Source: Cyanobacteriota bacterium (GTDB lineage Bacteria; Cyanobacteriota; Cyanobacteriia; Leptolyngbyales; Leptolyngbyaceae). From it: DNA of 5,318 nucleotides. The translations under genes were made by a program, and so were the position numbers. Shown piece after piece: positions 4,495-5,318 of this stretch. The stretch's first letter is position 1. Each line of letters opens with the position of its first letter. The stretch spans positions 1 to 5,318 of the forward strand of contig JAIXVO010000150.1 in NCBI GenBank assembly GCA_027482985.1, written 5' to 3'. The notes under the pieces are model-generated. The model did not search any database. It was given only the letters and a program-made list of their open reading frames with translations, and had not been told where the DNA came from.

Positions 4495-5318
4495 ATGTTC
4501 AATCAGTTACGATCTCAATCGAGTCTGTCAAGAGTTTTACCCGGTGCTGCGATCGTTGCATCGCTGGGATTTACTGTCGCTATGCAGAACCCTGCTTCAG
4601 CCGCAACTCTGACTCCTGTCAATGTTGAATTATCGCTCCTGGTCGATGTTTCCGCCAGTATTAGTAATCGTGAGTATGCCTTGCAAATGCAGGGCTACCG
4701 CAGTGCTTTTATCGCCTTATCATCGCAGTTTGGTGCAGGGGATTTTGGCAATGTTGCGGTTAACTTGATCCAGTGGGGTGGCAGCAATCAACAGCAACAA
4801 TCCATTCCCTGGACCCTCTTAAATAGTCAAACCAGTGCCCTCCAGTTCGCTGATGCTATTGGGGCGCTGATGCAACCGACTTTTGGCGCGACAGCGCCTG
4901 GATCGGCAATTCAGTTTGCTACCCCCTTATTTAGCAGTAATGACTACGAAGGGCAGCGCTGGGTGATTGATGTCTCTGGCGATGGGGTAGCCAACTCCGG
5001 AGTCTCCACCAGTTTGGCTAGAGACAATGCTTTAGCTGCCGGGGTCGCCGCCATCAATGGTTTACCCATCGTGTTGTCACCGACTTCTAATTTGGCGACC
5101 TGGTACAGCAATAACGTGCAGGGTGGGGCGGGTTCTTTCACCATTGCCGCGAATGGCTTTGCAGACGTGGATCGGGCCCTCCAACAAAAGCTGCGGCAGG
5201 AGTTAACGCTGCCGTCAACGGGTGACCACCCAACGGATGACTCGTCTGCCGCCGTCCCAGAACCCGCGACGATGTTAGGCATTGCGCTAGCCGGAAGTGG
5301 ATTGGCCTACTTCAAGCG
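4495..5318 (+). CDS. DUF1194 (von Willebrand A-like) protein with PEP-CTERM anchor, 3'-partial
   Basis: 274 complete codons are present, cut by the window edge just after the anchor. Residues 1-36 form a Sec signal peptide: basic start, hydrophobic GAAIVASLGFTVAM, probable cleavage after Ala-Ser-Ala36. Residues ~42-230 match DUF1194, a VWA-like fold. The metal-binding (MIDAS) motif is DVSAS (Asp51, Ser53, Ser55), with Thr133 in GATAPGSAI and Asp159/Asp163 in VIDVSGDGVANSG as likely partners. A polar linker leads to the sorting signal VPEPATMLGIALAG (254-267), a membrane span and a terminal Lys-Arg. PEP-CTERM proteins are cut and sorted by an exosortase, so the product should be envelope-attached or released; no exosortase gene is in the window. 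VWA domains bind protein ligands through a metal, but the partner is unknown. Probably only a few codons are missing. Confidence 0.92.
   Translation, partial: MFNQLRSQSSLSRVLPGAAIVASLGFTVAMQNPASAATLTPVNVELSLLVDVSASISNREYALQMQGYRSAFIALSSQFGAGDFGNVAVNLIQWGGSNQQQQSIPWTLLNSQTSALQFADAIGALMQPTFGATAPGSAIQFATPLFSSNDYEGQRWVIDVSGDGVANSGVSTSLARDNALAAGVAAINGLPIVLSPTSNLATWYSNNVQGGAGSFTIAANGFADVDRALQQKLRQELTLPSTGDHPTDDSSAAVPEPATMLGIALAGSGLAYFK

Overview
The window looks like chromosomal DNA of a cyanobacterium, probably filamentous and Leptolyngbya-like. The evidence is three copies of the cyanobacterial HIP1 octamer GCGATCGC (about 0.1 expected by chance in 5.3 kb), an S8 peptidase with a DUF4114 domain, an RTX-type protein with a cyanobacterial-style C-terminal domain, and a DUF1194/PEP-CTERM protein. 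Genus is a guess. No RNA gene, CRISPR array or complete mobile element is visible.

Layout. (1) 1-1871, minus strand: a subtilisin-like S8 peptidase with an intact D/H/N/S active site and an N-terminal DUF4114 domain. Its C-terminus runs off the left edge. (2) 1872-2058: its 5' flank, with two short inverted repeats. (3) 2059-2693, minus strand: a graveyard of two unrelated transposase genes. The N-terminal part of an IS1-family InsA-like protein is followed directly by an IS630-family transposase that has lost its middle and carries two nonsense codons. (4) 2733-4130, plus strand: the surviving C-terminal part of an RTX-type calcium-binding protein. It has two copies of a ~105-residue module, a nonapeptide cluster and a bluetail-like C-terminus. 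Its original 5' end appears lost next to the IS remnant. (5) 4131-4494: intergenic, no gene recognised. (6) 4495-5318, plus strand: a DUF1194 (von Willebrand A-like) protein with signal peptide and PEP-CTERM anchor, cut by the right edge almost at its natural end.

Together the three real genes encode proteins that probably act outside the cytoplasm, but by different apparent routes: no Sec signal seen (S8 peptidase and RTX protein, possibly type I-like export) versus Sec plus exosortase sorting (DUF1194). Nothing shows that they form one system. They are not one operon: the peptidase lies on the opposite strand, and a 364-base gap separates the two plus-strand genes. The most informative signals are evolutionary: the nested transposase decay, the decapitated RTX gene, and an abrupt change in glycine codon choice inside that gene near 3222, which suggests it is a recombinant. 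I did not find a convincing new biological system.
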